Below are positions 16,009 through 27,077 of a stretch of 64,000 bases of DNA, one piece after another. Below the pieces are notes generated by a model that saw only the letters and a program-made list of their open reading frames with translations, was not told the DNA's origin and did no database searches. The stretch comes from Mesostigma viride (lineage: Eukaryota > Streptophyta > Mesostigmatophyceae > Mesostigmatales > Mesostigmataceae). The stretch lies in contig RPFO01001113.1 in NCBI GenBank assembly GCA_009746045.1, forward strand, positions 2,501 to 66,500. The letters run 5' to 3'. Every line of letters starts with the position of its first letter. The stretch's first letter is position 1. The translations under genes and the position numbers were made by a program.

Positions 16009-19000
16009 ATGACCGCGTCCGTCTACACTGGAGCGAGACTGACCAGAACCGTCCACGGTCGAACGTGGTTTGGTGGGTCGAGGGTCGACGGCAAGGGGCC
16101 GAAGGACCGCTGCATCGAGGCCGCGAACGAGGCCGGGCATTCCTACATTGCTGCCCGGGATATCGGGCGCGGACCGAAAGAGTACACACACTACCGAGAC
16201 GCTGAAGAATTCGCGGCAATTCGCGAGGAATGCACGCGAAATGTCCGGACTCAGACACTGAACGAGATCATCCGCCCCGACCAGCCGTCGTGGGCATACG
16301 TCGATCTCGACGACCGCGTGGGAAGGGATTGCGAGCGTATCAACTACCCACGCCATTTCAAGCGACTTCACGATGCGTACGTGTTCGATGTTCTAGGGAT
16401 CGAGCCAGAACGGTTCCAATATAACGTCTCGACAGCGACACGCGAGAAGGATGGTTTCCTCAAGATTTCGTATCATATCGTTGTCCGCGGGCTGGCACTG
16501 GCTGACATCGACGCGAGACAGTATTGGTGTCAGACATTCACTCGCTACATCCGCGAGCATTTGTTAGACCCCGATTCGTCGCTCTACGTTGACGCCAATA
16601 TGCTTCTAAGCACCGAGCACGCTTCGGCGTACATGGAGCAAAACATTGAAGAGATGTTGGCTAACCCCGGCGAATACTACGACGACAAGGAGGTCCAGTT
16701 AATGGTCGATGATCACATCTATGGTAAGGACTGGTGCTTCAGAGCCGTCGGAATGCACAAACTCGGGGAGACAGACCCTCTCGCGAGTCTCAGGATATGC
16801 GAGGGGTCTGACGACGTTCGCGAACACTCGGCCATCGTCTACCCCACGAACAATCTCGACGACGCCGAGATAGTAAGCGCTCCGGCTTCGTGGTACGCCC
16901 AGAAAGGCTCGGAACGCAAAAAGGCGTCCCAGTATAGTCCTCGCGGGCACGGGGCGGGCAGCGAGCAAATCGCGAGGTCAATCGAGGCAATGGCGAAGGT
17001 TTCGCCGGGTAGTCGGATCATCAATGTCGAGGAGCACGCCGGGGAGGACGGCCGGACATACTACATGTCCCGCTGGACCGTCGACCCAGAAGTGCCGTGT
17101 ATCGTGTGCAAGAAGGATCGCCCCCATAAGAGCGCTGGTCACGGCCCGAGGGTGTGCGAGTACTCGGACGGAAGGGTCACCTACTCGTGTTGGAAGAAGG
17201 GCCCCAAGCACGCGGAGTGTATCATGGACAGGCGCGAGTTCGTCGCGGAGAGTGTCCCGTTTGGCGAGACGTACTGCACAGAGAAGATCAAGCCTTTCGA
17301 CGTCGACGGTCTGGTCGAGGTTATCAGAGGCCGCGACAAGGGTCACAAAATCACCCACTTCGTCCAGTCGAACTGCGGGACTGGAAAATCAGAACGTGTC
17401 CGAGAGATGGTGAACGAACTCGTCCGCAGGATCCCCGATGTTCGCATACTGTGCATCGTCGCCAACATCAGTCTCTCGAAGGAAGAGGACCGGAATTATA
17501 AGGCACTCGGCGAGGTGGGAAAATGTATCGTCTGGGAGGATTCCGCGTTCCGGATCCTCTCCCAAGACCCACGGTTCCGCCACTATCTGGACAATCGCGG
17601 AGGGTATATCAAGGACGACCGCGTGCTCATCGTTCTGAACTCCATCCTTCGTCTCGCCAGCTCGAGTTTTGACGTCGTGATCATGGACGAGATTTACAAC
17701 ACATTGACAGCGCTATCGGGTCTCCATCTCAAGAACAAGCGAGAGGTCATTGTGCGTCTTATCGAGATCTTGGAGCGCGCCAAGGTGCTTATAGCGCTTG
17801 ACGCGACCATTACAGCGAAGGTCTACAATTACATCGCGCACTACCGACCAATTGACGGCATCAGGGCGTCAGTCAATACTTTCAAGCGCCCGACTAACCG
17901 CGTGCTAAAGTGGGTCGACATCGATTCTACGAAATGCTGGAAAGCGGTCTTTGTTGCGGAGATTGTCGCCGAGAGCGGGAGGCGGTTGCTTGCCGGGGAG
18001 AAGCTGTTCTGCCCGATGTCGGCGGCGTGGGCCGTTCCGGCCGTATGCGAGGGCTTGAAGGATATTTTGTCCACGAGAAGTGGAAATCGTACACCAAGGA
18101 CACGCCGAAAAAAGACCTAGAAAGCGGCGCTAATTCGGCGTGGGCCGATCTTGACTTTCTCATCATTTCGCCGACCATCACCGTCGGAGTCTCGTATACT
18201 CTTCACACTTTCGACAGCATGGTGGCTGGTTTTATCAACGCCCCAGGATACGCCGAATACACGACCATGCTGCAACAGATGTTCCGTGTCCGTCACCTGT
18301 GCAAAGGGGAGATGACAATCATCTATCGAGACTCGACTACCCCTCTGTCGAGGCTGGAGACTGACTTTGACCAGATAAAAAAGACGACGGTCGACACAGA
18401 GGCCAAGTTTCTGAACCTGATGGCGAAGGACAACGCCGATGTGATTGCTTCATGGGGCGAAGACGGCAAGAGTAAGTTCGACCCAAGCTCGCCATTGCTC
18501 AATCTCTTCTGCCGTAACCTGCAAGACGTGGCAATCTCTCGCAGCCACTTTAAGCCGAATCTTATCGGGATACTAGCAGATGATTATGACGTAAAGATGG
18601 AAAGGACGAGCGAGAAGGTGGATCGCATCGACGCCCCACCGCTGCCAAAGCTGGAAGATGCGGACAAGGGGCGTGCCGCTTATATCATGGAGCACGAAGA
18701 ATACGTCGCACTTAAGGACAGGTGTGACGCAGGCGAGATTCTGTCAGCGTACGAGAAGAGGCTGAAGAACGTCTACGAGCTCGCGGAATTCAGTTACCAG
18801 ATCCCGCGAGAACATAGAGATAAGGAGCTTGCCGGGCTCCTCGACATTGACGGATGCCGGACGGTTTACCGAGCTGTCCGGCAGCACTCGCGAGCGACAG
18901 AACTGGGCAAGGACGGGTACCTTGCGAACGTTCTTGAGGCTATGAGAAAGACTCATTCGCTCTTTGACCTCAGTGAATACAAAACAGGCCGTGACGCGAA

Positions 19001-19448
19001 GACTTTCGCGCTTGCTCTACATCTATTAAGGGGCAGCGGGATAGAGGAGTTCGTCCTAGATCGCGAGAGTGCCAGGACCATGACGATCCCTCGCGACAAG
19101 GCAATCGAGATCGGGAATAGGATCGATCGCGAGATCATGGAGCATCAAACATTCGTGCGTGCGGTGTTTGGGTATCAGAGGAGAGCAAAGGAAGGAGCTG
19201 GGACGCTGAGTTTTGCTCAGTGTTCGAGCCTTATTCACATCCTACTCGCTAGCACACTCAACATTTCAGCAAGAGGCACGCGGATGTCTCACGCGAAGGA
19301 GCGGGACCTAAAAATATCAAAGTCCGACGTCCTTGACTTCTGCGAGAGGTACAAGCCTGGCTGGTGGGGAAACGAGGCCGAACTAACATTACTCCGCCAC
19401 CAGGACGAGACGCAGGGAAGCATGGACGAGGGTTATCATTTCAGATAG
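16009..19448 (+). pseudogene. Archaeo-eukaryotic primase fused to origin-binding-protein helicase, one frameshift
   Basis: The first frame (703 residues, to 18120) has primase motifs: DLDD at 99-102, SYHIVV near 154-159, and an Arg/Lys motif FRAVGMHKLG near 244-253. A Cys/His zinc-ribbon-like region follows (C364, C367, C383, C394, C404), then a superfamily 2 helicase with GTGKS at 457-461, DEIY at 560-563 and LDAT at 597-600. At about 18060 the similarity moves to another frame, which continues through ISPTITVGVSY and QMFRVRH (motifs V and VI of herpesvirus UL9-type origin-binding helicases) to 19448. The last roughly 350 residues are a helical region of unknown function. One single-base indel explains the break. 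The protein would prime and unwind the viral origin. The ATG follows a TATATACA box. Confidence 0.8.
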
Positions 19449-19615
19449 ATGAACCCATCACGTCGCGTCTCGTGGTATAGTATTAGATATTTGTGTCGCT
19501 GTGACACCAAGCCATCCTCCGCTCCTCTCCCGCGACGGCGCAGGAATCCGCAGGAACGCGCAGGCGATCAGGCGCGCGTTTGGCGTGGGTGGGTGGTGGT
19601 TGACGGTTCTGTCAG

Positions 19616-19680
19616 AATAGGCCTTTTTGCTCAGATATACTTAGAACTTCCTCTAAAATCTCTGAGCAAAAAGGCCTATT
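19616..19680. repeat. TIR hairpin 3
   Basis: Arms of 20 bp (19616-19635 and 19661-19680) pair perfectly. The stem reads AATAGGCCTTTTTGCTCAGA. Relative to the left TIR, CAAAATTG has become CTTTTTG-like in both arms, so the pairing is conserved. Confidence 0.8.
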
Positions 19681-19818
19681 CCACACACACACCCTCGCAC
19701 GTTGACGCGTGCGAATCGCGCGTTTCCCATGAACGACCCGGCCGTCCACGGAGGTCCCGCGCGTTCTGCGGATGGTGTGTGGGGTGGGGTGGGCGGTGGT
19801 TGATGGTTTCTGTCAGAA

Positions 19819-19880
19819 TAGGCCAAATTGCTCAGATATACTTAGAACTTCCTTTAAAATCTCTGAGCAAAAAGGCCTAT
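19819..19880. repeat. TIR hairpin 4 (imperfect)
   Basis: The left arm reads ATAGGCCAAATTGCTCAGA and the right arm TCTGAGCAAAAAGGCCTAT. Three central mismatches make this the only one of the four hairpins whose arms have not been matched. Confidence 0.75.
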
Positions 19881-20038
19881 CCCACCCACAGCACCGTCAC
19901 ACGTTGACGCGGTGACAGATGCCAGAATTTCTATGGCCTCCTAAAGCCCCGCGACCCCTGAGCCGGGGTTGGCAGGGGTCGGGAAGGCGTGGCTGCACTG
20001 TGACAGATGTCAGTAGCAAACCAAAAACCCAATATTTT

Positions 20039-20112
20039 ATCACTCAATTTATCACTCAACCATCATCACTCAAGAATGGCTTCCCGGTACCCCACACGGC
20101 CCCATCACTCAA
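20039..20112. promoter_or_regulatory. Four ATCACTCAA iterons, right viral end
   Basis: These are mirror images of the left iterons, at 20039-20047, 20051-20059, 20065-20073 and 20104-20112. A fifth copy lies just outside the TIR at 20164-20172. Confidence 0.5.
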
Positions 20113-20130
20113 TGAGGGGCTATATAGATA

Positions 20131-20975
20131 TATTAAAAATATAATTACTTACAGCAGAGTGAAATCACTCAAACCAAAGCAAACGCCCAGCTATAAACCT
20201 ATATACAGAGCCATGTCAAAGCTCTATACTACGATAAGACCAATGGAAACGCCTAACGGGAGGAACCTAATAGCCCTGCTGCACCGCAAAATCAGCCCGC
20301 GTACGGCGGAGCATGATGTCCGCCATGGCCCGAGTCAGCGCCACCGACAAGCGCTGACGCCAATATGACGTCCAGGTCCGCGCCGACCATGGGGCCCGCT
20401 GGCCCTCCAGGTCCAGCCGGTCCTCCCGGAGCCGGCAACACTCCTTGAAGAAGGCGGAGGTCAGGGGCCCCATGGCCCCAAACTCCTCCAGGACAAAGGG
20501 CACCACACGATGGTGCCCGACGTCGCCGTAGGCCAGGAGCTTGGCCCGCTCCGCCCGGTCCGCCGTGTAACCTGCCGTGAGGGAGGCCCCAGCCACGTGG
20601 CTAAGAGCCAAGGGCCGCGCCACCGAAACGTCAATAAGCAGATGCCGGCCACCCCCCTCAAAGTCCAGCACCACGATGTCAGGCCGGTGGTTGGGGGAAT
20701 AGAAGGCAGCGCCATCCGCATCCTCGGACCGGATGTTCGCGTGGGGGAAAACCGACCGAATCATGGCGAGCACCACCGTCAGGAGGACAGTGTGCAAATA
20801 CAAATACCAATTCTGATTCTGTTGGCCCCCCATGCAGGCAAGGTAGTGAGTCCCCGTGGGATCCAGCGGCTGCCCACAGCTACCACAAGGCCGCCCGGCC
20901 GGAACAAGAGGCTGCGGGGCAAATAGCTGGTGCCGGAGCGCCACCGAGTAGTGGCTGGGAGCCAAGGCGAATGGG
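20131..20975 (-). mobile_element. 5'-truncated LINE (non-LTR retrotransposon) remnant
   Basis: Only the 3' end of the coding region and its untranslated tail remain, on the minus strand. The 5' truncation point touches TTTGATAT (20976-20983), which also occurs at 1665-1672, giving an 8-bp target duplication as expected of target-primed reverse transcription. The virus lies between the LINE 3' tail and the left duplication, so it probably inserted into the AT-rich LINE tail. Confidence 0.65.
20267..20965 (-). pseudogene. LINE ORF C-terminus: zinc knuckle and restriction-like endonuclease domain
   Basis: Residues about 27-44 form a Cys/His knuckle (CGSCGQPLDPTGTHYLAC). A PD-(D/E)XK-type core lies around residues 93-117 (RPDIVVLDF, then LLIDVSVARP). 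This arrangement is found at the C-terminus of non-LTR elements that nick their target with a restriction-like enzyme. The reverse transcriptase is missing because of 5' truncation, so the fragment cannot be autonomous. The reading frame itself is open for 232 codons. Confidence 0.65.
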
Positions 20976-21153
20976 TTTGATATCTATATGGTCGTCTCCT
21001 TGATATCCAACTAGATCTATCCTTTCCCCTTTTTTTTTTTTTGAGACTATAATAGCGGCTCAAATCTTCTTCTAGCGGTACAAAAGATTTGATATCTATA
21101 TGGTCGTCTCCTTGATATCCAACTATCCTTTCCCCTTTTTTTTTTTTTGAGAC
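20976..21153. repeat. Host tandem repeat, including the intact target sequence
   Basis: Two copies of a unit reading TTTGATATCTATATGGTCGT through a run of T and GAGAC lie at 20976-21047 and 21083-21153. Between them AGCGGCTCAAATCTTC (21052 onward) leads into the second copy. One copy has CTAGATCTA where the other has CTA. Confidence 0.7.
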
Positions 21154-21270
21154 TCGAATAATGACGTCAGTAGCTACTATAACGTATTAGGTAGACAACT
21201 TGTATCATTTATATTAATGAGACTTATATTAATTATTTTGTATCAATTATACTTTTTTTTTTTTAGACTA

Positions 21271-23123
21271 TATCGATCTGCAGTTGTGGTTAGGCTAAGC
21301 TTAGCCGCTAGGCGGCCGGCTACTAGCGGCTAAGCTTCAGTATATAAGGTTTACGAAACATTTCAAACTTTTCATTAAAATTATATAAAAATATTTAAGC
21401 GCGACGCACAGCGTCTCCACAGACATCATTTTTCTACCTACACAGTCCAGTGTGTTGTGGCGCCTGAGAAGTCATACAACAATGTTAATAGTGATTCTGG
21501 CGCTGTCACAAGGTCCGGCCGGCGACGTGCGCCGGAAATGCGCGGACAATACAAATTAATTCGGCACACGGACGGACACGTCCAGCCTGTTTGGGATCAT
21601 AAAAATAGACTCTCCTCACGTGACTTATAGTGTTTTCCTGTTTACATCATGCCCATTTAATATTAATGCTGCTGTTACCCTGCTCATGACCACGTGTGCC
21701 CTGAGTGAATTCCATTCTAGTTGGTGCCACCCAGCTGTCGTGTACAACGTAATGGCCGCTGCGGTTAGTGTTTTCTTGTTTAGGGCGCCGGCTGGCATGC
21801 ATGCGTTGGTTGACATGCCATGGATGAAAAACGCCAAGAAGAGTATATGGCCCCGCTGCCACCAAAAATCACCTGGTTGATCAACCAAGGGGATACTAGC
21901 CTGCACAGTGAGACACTGCAAACACAGCAGACCCAGCAAAGCAAAATTCAGGTTGTAAGCGAGTGGAGATTACTTTTGACATGCTTGATGAAGAAATATA
22001 TAACACACCTTCTATTGTGACACCTTCTATAAACAAATGGTTGATTGATCACCTTATACACCTGCACGTAAACATGCTAGCAGACGCGCTCTTCAGTCCA
22101 GTGAAAATCCACGTGCGAAGCAAGCCAGCTTACGCAGAAAGCACCATGAATGTCAGCCAGTACAGCAGTAAATGACGCCCCAAACCCGTGACCAGGCAAT
22201 GAGCATCCAGAGGGGCTTTCCAAGCCCAGTATATTCCAGAAAAAAGCATCACAGATCCTTGGGCAACGGACGTTCACACAGGACATTCGAAGGACCATGA
22301 AGATGGCGTCCTGCACGGCTAAGAAAATAAAACGCAACCCTACGCTATGTCTTTGCTGCGACTAGGTGGATTCGGCGAAATGGAAAGAACGCAACCATGA
22401 AAATGCATCAGAAAGAGAGCAGGTAGTACCCCGGTCATCGAAACAAACGCCTCACCATCCGCATCGCCAGTTACGTCCCGTGGCAAAAAATCCAGCGTTC
22501 TTTCCAATATGATGACACCAGAAACTCGTCGGCCACACCCCACGCCTTCCACGAACAGCAAACTGATTTCACTAGGCACCCGGTACGTAAAGCAATTAAG
22601 CATGATACTACAATACCTAAATCTACAACGACATTCCATTTCCAGGTCGCCATAGCGACACGGACCTCTCCCACGCAGGTATCACTCCGTTGACCCACCG
22701 CCAGCTCAGAAAATTTCGTACTTGCTCTTCAAACATAAAATTTTGACGTATAAAACCATGGCTGCGCATTCCCCATCCCAATTTTCTAGCGTACGTTTCC
22801 TGCCATCGCCAGCCAGCAAATTGCTCGCGGAGCACGTCACTTTGTTTTTCGTCAGACATGGTGGCTGTCGGCGTGGCCTGCGGCTGCGTCGTTTCGGTGG
22901 TGTTATCGATTTCGGGTCGTTTCCGTTGGATTTGTGACCGTTGGGGCCGAAGGCCGTTTGTTTTCCGTAGTTTGCTTGTTTTGTATTGGTTGTTTATGTG
23001 TAGTATTTGGACGGACGACCCGAGCCTATAGCTTAGCGGGTTTATCACGGCCGTTGGATCCATCATCGGACGCTCCAGATTGTCGGAGGCTAACGTTTTA
23101 ACTTTATGCATTTCGCCTTCGTA
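21271..23123. repeat. Tandem duplication, unit 1
   Basis: A 1.85-kb unit beginning TATCGATCT and CAGTTGTGGTTAGGCTAAGC is followed head-to-tail by a 1.77-kb second copy. The units are nearly identical apart from scattered short indels. They contain a short stem-like AAGCTTAGCCGCTAGGCGGC segment near the start. Coding content is uncertain. Confidence 0.85.
22623..22859 (-). CDS. Putative exon or small ORF within the duplicated unit
   Basis: A 78-codon ORF begins MSDEKQSDVLREQFAGWRWQ and has a Trp/Arg-rich, protein-like composition. I do not recognise it. In the second unit one extra T (near 24587) shifts the frame shortly after the start. A further open stretch downstream on the same strand (22340-22580) reads SEISLLFVEGVGCGRRVSGV and could be a second exon. 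No introns can be proven. Confidence 0.25.
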   Translation of the reverse strand: MSDEKQSDVLREQFAGWRWQETYARKLGWGMRSHGFIRQNFMFEEQVRNFLSWRWVNGVIPAWERSVSLWRPGNGMSL

Positions 23124-24891
23124 TATCGATCTTCAGTTGTGGTTAGGCTAAGCTTAGCCGCTAGGCGGCTGAGCTTATATAAGGTTTACGAAACATTTCA
23201 AACTTTTCATTAAAATTATATAAAAATATTTAAGCGCGACGCACAGCGTCTCCACAGACATTTTTCTACATACACAGTCCAGTGTGTTGTGGCGCCTGAG
23301 AAGTCATACAACAATGTTAATAGTGTTTCTGGCGCTGTCACAAGGTCCGGCCGGCGACGTGCGCCGGAAATGCGCGGACAATACAAATTAATTTGGCACA
23401 CGGACACGTCCAGCCGTTTGGGATCATAAAAATAGACTTTCCTCACGTGACTTATAGTGTTTTCCTGTTTACATCATGCCCATTTAATATTAATGCTGCT
23501 GTTACCCTGCTCATGACCATGCCCTGAATTCCATTCTTTGACTTAGTGTTTTCTTGTTTAGGGGCTGGCATGCATGCGTTGGTTGACATGCCATGGATGA
23601 AAAACGCCAAGAAGAGTATATCGCCCCGCTGCCACCAAAAATCACCTGGTTGATCAACCAAGGGGATACTAGCCTGCACAGTGAGACACAAACACAGCAG
23701 ACCCAGCAAAGCAAAATTCAGGTTGTAAGCGAGTGGAGATTACTTTTGACATGCTTGATGAAGAAATATATAACACACCTTCTATTGTCACACCTTCTAT
23801 AAACAAATGGTTGATTGATCACCTTATACACCACGTAAACATGCTAGCAGACGCGCTCTTCAGTCCAGTGAAAATCCACGTGCGAAGCAAGTCAGCTTAC
23901 GCAGAAAGCACCATGAATGTCAGCCAGTACAGCAGTAAATGACGCCCCAAACCCGTGACCAGGCAAGCATCCAGAGGGGCTTTCCAAGCCCAGTATATTC
24001 CAGAAAAAAGCATCACAGATCCTTGGGCAACGGACGTTCACACAGGACATTCGAAGGACCATGAAGATGGCGTCCTGCACGGCTAAGAAAATAAAACGCA
24101 ACCCTACGCTATGTCTTTGCTGCGACTAGGTGGATTCGGCGAAATGGAAAGAACGCAACCATGAAAATGCATCAGAAAGAGAGCAGGTAGTACCCCGGTC
24201 ATCGAAACAAACGCCTCACCATCCGCATCGCCAGTTACGTCCCGTGGCAAAAAATCCAGCGTTCTTTCCAATATGATGACACCAGAAACTCGTCGGCCAC
24301 ACCCCACGCCTTCCACGAACAGCAAACTGATTTCACTAGGCACCCGGTACGTAAAGCAATTAAGCATGATACTACAATACCTAAATCTACAACGACATTC
24401 CATTTCCAGGTCGCCATAGCGACACGGACCTCTCCCACGCAGGTATCACTCCGTTGACGCACCGCCAGCTCAGAAAATTTCGTACTTGCTCTTCAAACAT
24501 AAAATTTTGACGTATAAAACCATGGCTGCGCATTCCCCATCCCAATTTTCTAGCGTACGTTTCCTGCCATCGCCAGCCAGCAAATTTGCTCGCGGAGCAC
24601 GTCACTTTGTTTTTTGTCAGACATGGTGGCTGTCGGCGTGGCCTGCGGCTGCGTCGTTTCGGTGGTGTTATCAATTTCGGGTCGTTTCCGTTGGATTTGT
24701 GACCGTTGGGGCCGAAGGCCGTTTGTTTTCCGTAGTTTGCTTGTTTTGTATTGGTTGTTTATGTGTAGTATTTGGACGGACGACCCGAGCCTATAGCTTA
24801 GCGGGTTTATCACGGCCGTTGGATCCATCATCGGACGCTCCAGATTGTCGGAGGCTAACGTTTTAACTTTATGCATTTCGCCTTCGTATAT
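23124..24891. repeat. Tandem duplication, unit 2
   Basis: The second copy of the unit is shorter by a series of small deletions, most of them between short direct repeats (for example CATCAT to CAT, GGACGGAC to GGAC, TGAGTGA to TGA). It ends at CTTCGTATAT before unrelated sequence. Confidence 0.85.
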
Positions 24892-26429
24892 AAAGCGAGC
24901 TTCGTGACCGTTGGTCCGATAATTAGGGGGAGTACCGCCGATAATTAGGTAGAAAATCGTGGTACAAAAATCAGCCATTAGGGGGTACTCCGGAGGTCGA
25001 CGGAAGAATCGCAGATATCGCAGATACAGTACGCGCGAAGCGCCCAGCGAGCGAAGCGAGCTGCGCTGGAAGCGCACAGCGAGCGCAGCGAGCCGCGAGC
25101 GAAGCGAGCACAGTACTCTACTATTCCTCTCCGGAGCGCAGCGAAGGAGCACGTTACTAAGAAAAAGATACGCCCACGAATTTCAGCGCCTACGGCCGCT
25201 ACTATTCCTCTCCGGAGGCAGCGAAGGAACACGGGCAATTTCAGCGAGGGACGGAAGGAAACTGGTCAGCGCCGACGGGCCACGGGCCACGGGCCACGGG
25301 CCATGGGCCACGGGCCACGGGCCATGGGCCACGGGCTAGAGCCACCCCAGCGCCCAGCAGCGCGCGGTCGGCCCACCACTTCAGCAGCGTCGGGGCCCAG
25401 CATGAAATTTCAAATGATGGCCGCGGGAATACGGGATGGCTGTCGACAGCCGCCTGTTCAGGAGGTCGTGACTGTTGGGCAAGCTACGTTTTCATGGTTG
25501 GACGCTTTGAAACGGGGTACAATGACGCCGTCTTTCATGACGGTTCTTTGGAGCGCCTGGACTGTGGGTACCGCGAGCTCTAAGTGGAAAAGATTGCGGG
25601 GAAGATGAAGTTGGGGTAAGAAGGTGGCACCCGTTCTGACGCCTGGGTAAGCTGCGTTTGTTGTTTGCTGTGCTTTGGAACGGTGTCACATAAGCATTTT
25701 GGCTTCCAGTCGGTCTCTTTCCATTGTGCTCACGTCAAGAGCGGATAGGGAGAGGCACTTTGCCTACCGGGCGGTTCCATAGCAGCACTGTCCCGCCATC
25801 CACATATTCCACCGTCTTTTGCGCTCGGTTTTGTTTTATTTCGATTTGGGACGCTTTGGAACGTCGTTTCATGTTTCATGCATTCCTATGCTTCGAGCCC
25901 GTCTGTTTGCTTTGTGTTTCCGTCATCAGCGGGAAAGGAGGCCCATTTTTCTCGGCAACAACATTCGTTGCGTCACTTCCCGCATGGCAGGTATGCCTCC
26001 CGCTCTTTGTTGCTGTATTTCGGTCGGGGACACATGCCGGCGAATGCCTTTCCATTCCTTTTCCTGCACTTACGCATTATCTTTCCATTGTGTTTCGGTC
26101 AGCCACGGGAAGTTTTCCTGTTTTTGCTGCATCTGCGTAGGCTGTTGTTTTAAAAGCAGGTATTCTGCCTGCGGGGGATGGCATACACACGGCGTGGTAT
26201 CCTGAGCGTCAAGCCCAAGCAAACGGCCGGGGAAAAAACGTTTGTATTTTGAGCTCGAATTTGATTTGTTCCTTTTCATGAAAGGGACATTTACTGGGCA
26301 TTTTTGGCATTACTGATGAATCACTAGATTAATGCAGATCGTGTCTCTGCCTTTGTCATGTTTTTAAGAGCTATCATTTGAATGGTAATCCTCCCACCCA
26401 CACTGTTGACCAAGCACACTTTCAGCCCA
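24892..26429. other. Low-complexity and anonymous host DNA
   Basis: The stretch 25029-25160 is rich in AGCGAGCGAAGCGAGC-type words. The stretch 25275-25336 is a 7-bp tandem array of GGGCCAC/GGGCCAT. From about 25340 to 26429 there are several overlapping short ORFs without recognisable motifs, and I see no supported gene. Confidence 0.4.
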
Positions 26430-26434
26430 CTGAC

Positions 26435-27077
26435 AGTTAGCGAACAACCAGAACTGTGAGTTCCTGGTCTCTCACGCACACAACGGGATGAGCCAAAGTT
26501 GCAAGGCAGCAACCTTTTAACCCGTGCACCAAGCCACGACCACGGTGAGCATTTCCACGTCCAATGTGGAAGCCTCGGTTCGTGCTTGCCAAGATCGCTG
26601 GTCATCCCCCATGACCAAGCTATATCCTTTGCGTTGTTCCTCGGCGTGACGAGGCACGTGCAGGCATGCAAGCAAATCCTCAACGTCCACTGGCATCAGT
26701 GCAGAGCCAGGACGAACTGGATTTGCCTATAGTAGACTCTGCAACCTAGGAAGTACAGGACCTGTCACAAGCCTGCAAGGCCTAGTATCCTTGCAGACCT
26801 GTGCCAGTTCCTGTAGTCCACCAGCCACAGGCTGCTGCTCCTCTGGTCTACGTGGACCACAGTCACGTGATAGTCAGGCTAAGCCTGTGCAGGCACGGCC
26901 TGCCACGTGTCCTGTCCACTATACCAGAGGACTGTACCCTAGTCGGCCACGGACGGCTAGGACTTCGGGACCTCATATCTTTCTCGTCCCTTGTCTGTTT
27001 CAGGCGGTCAGCACGGCGTTGGAAAGGTCTTTCCAAACTGCATCCACTTAGCATATTGGTTGCCCAAAATGCTAACT
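26435..27077 (-). repeat. 3' LTR
   Basis: The LTR has 7-bp inverted ends AGTTAGC/GCTAACT rather than the usual TG/CA. It lacks the small extra blocks present in the other LTR at three sites but has one extra (TATAGTAG against TAG). Confidence 0.8.

Larger units (their letters stand above)
1673..20130. mobile_element. Endogenous polinton-like virus (TIR-bounded, about 18.5 kb)
   Basis: The block is bounded by TIRs of about 0.61 kb. It encodes a split major capsid protein, a penton-like minor capsid protein, a packaging ATPase, a tyrosine recombinase and a primase-helicase. This combination, with no protein-primed family B polymerase and no rve-type integrase, matches polinton-like viruses rather than Polintons/Mavericks. 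Genes are packed tightly and fall into two divergent blocks meeting at 12294-12329. I see no adenain-type protease. Several genes are disrupted, so the copy looks like a decaying integrated genome. The extreme ends lie in AT-rich sequence, so the exact termini and any virus-specific target duplication cannot be fixed. Confidence 0.88.
19519..20130. repeat. Right terminal inverted repeat of the virus
   Basis: The reverse complement matches 1673-2284, including the inner GCTCCTCTCCCGCGACGGCG block and the outer CATCACTCAATGAGGGGC block. The replication gene stops 70 bp before its inner border. Confidence 0.85.

Noticed and set aside
1673-20130. Polinton/Maverick rather than a polinton-like virus
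   Set aside because: No family B polymerase, no rve integrase and no adenain protease were found in any frame; a tyrosine recombinase is present instead.
25275-25336. CRISPR or regulatory array of GGGCCAC repeats
   Set aside because: A simple 7-bp tandem repeat without spacers.
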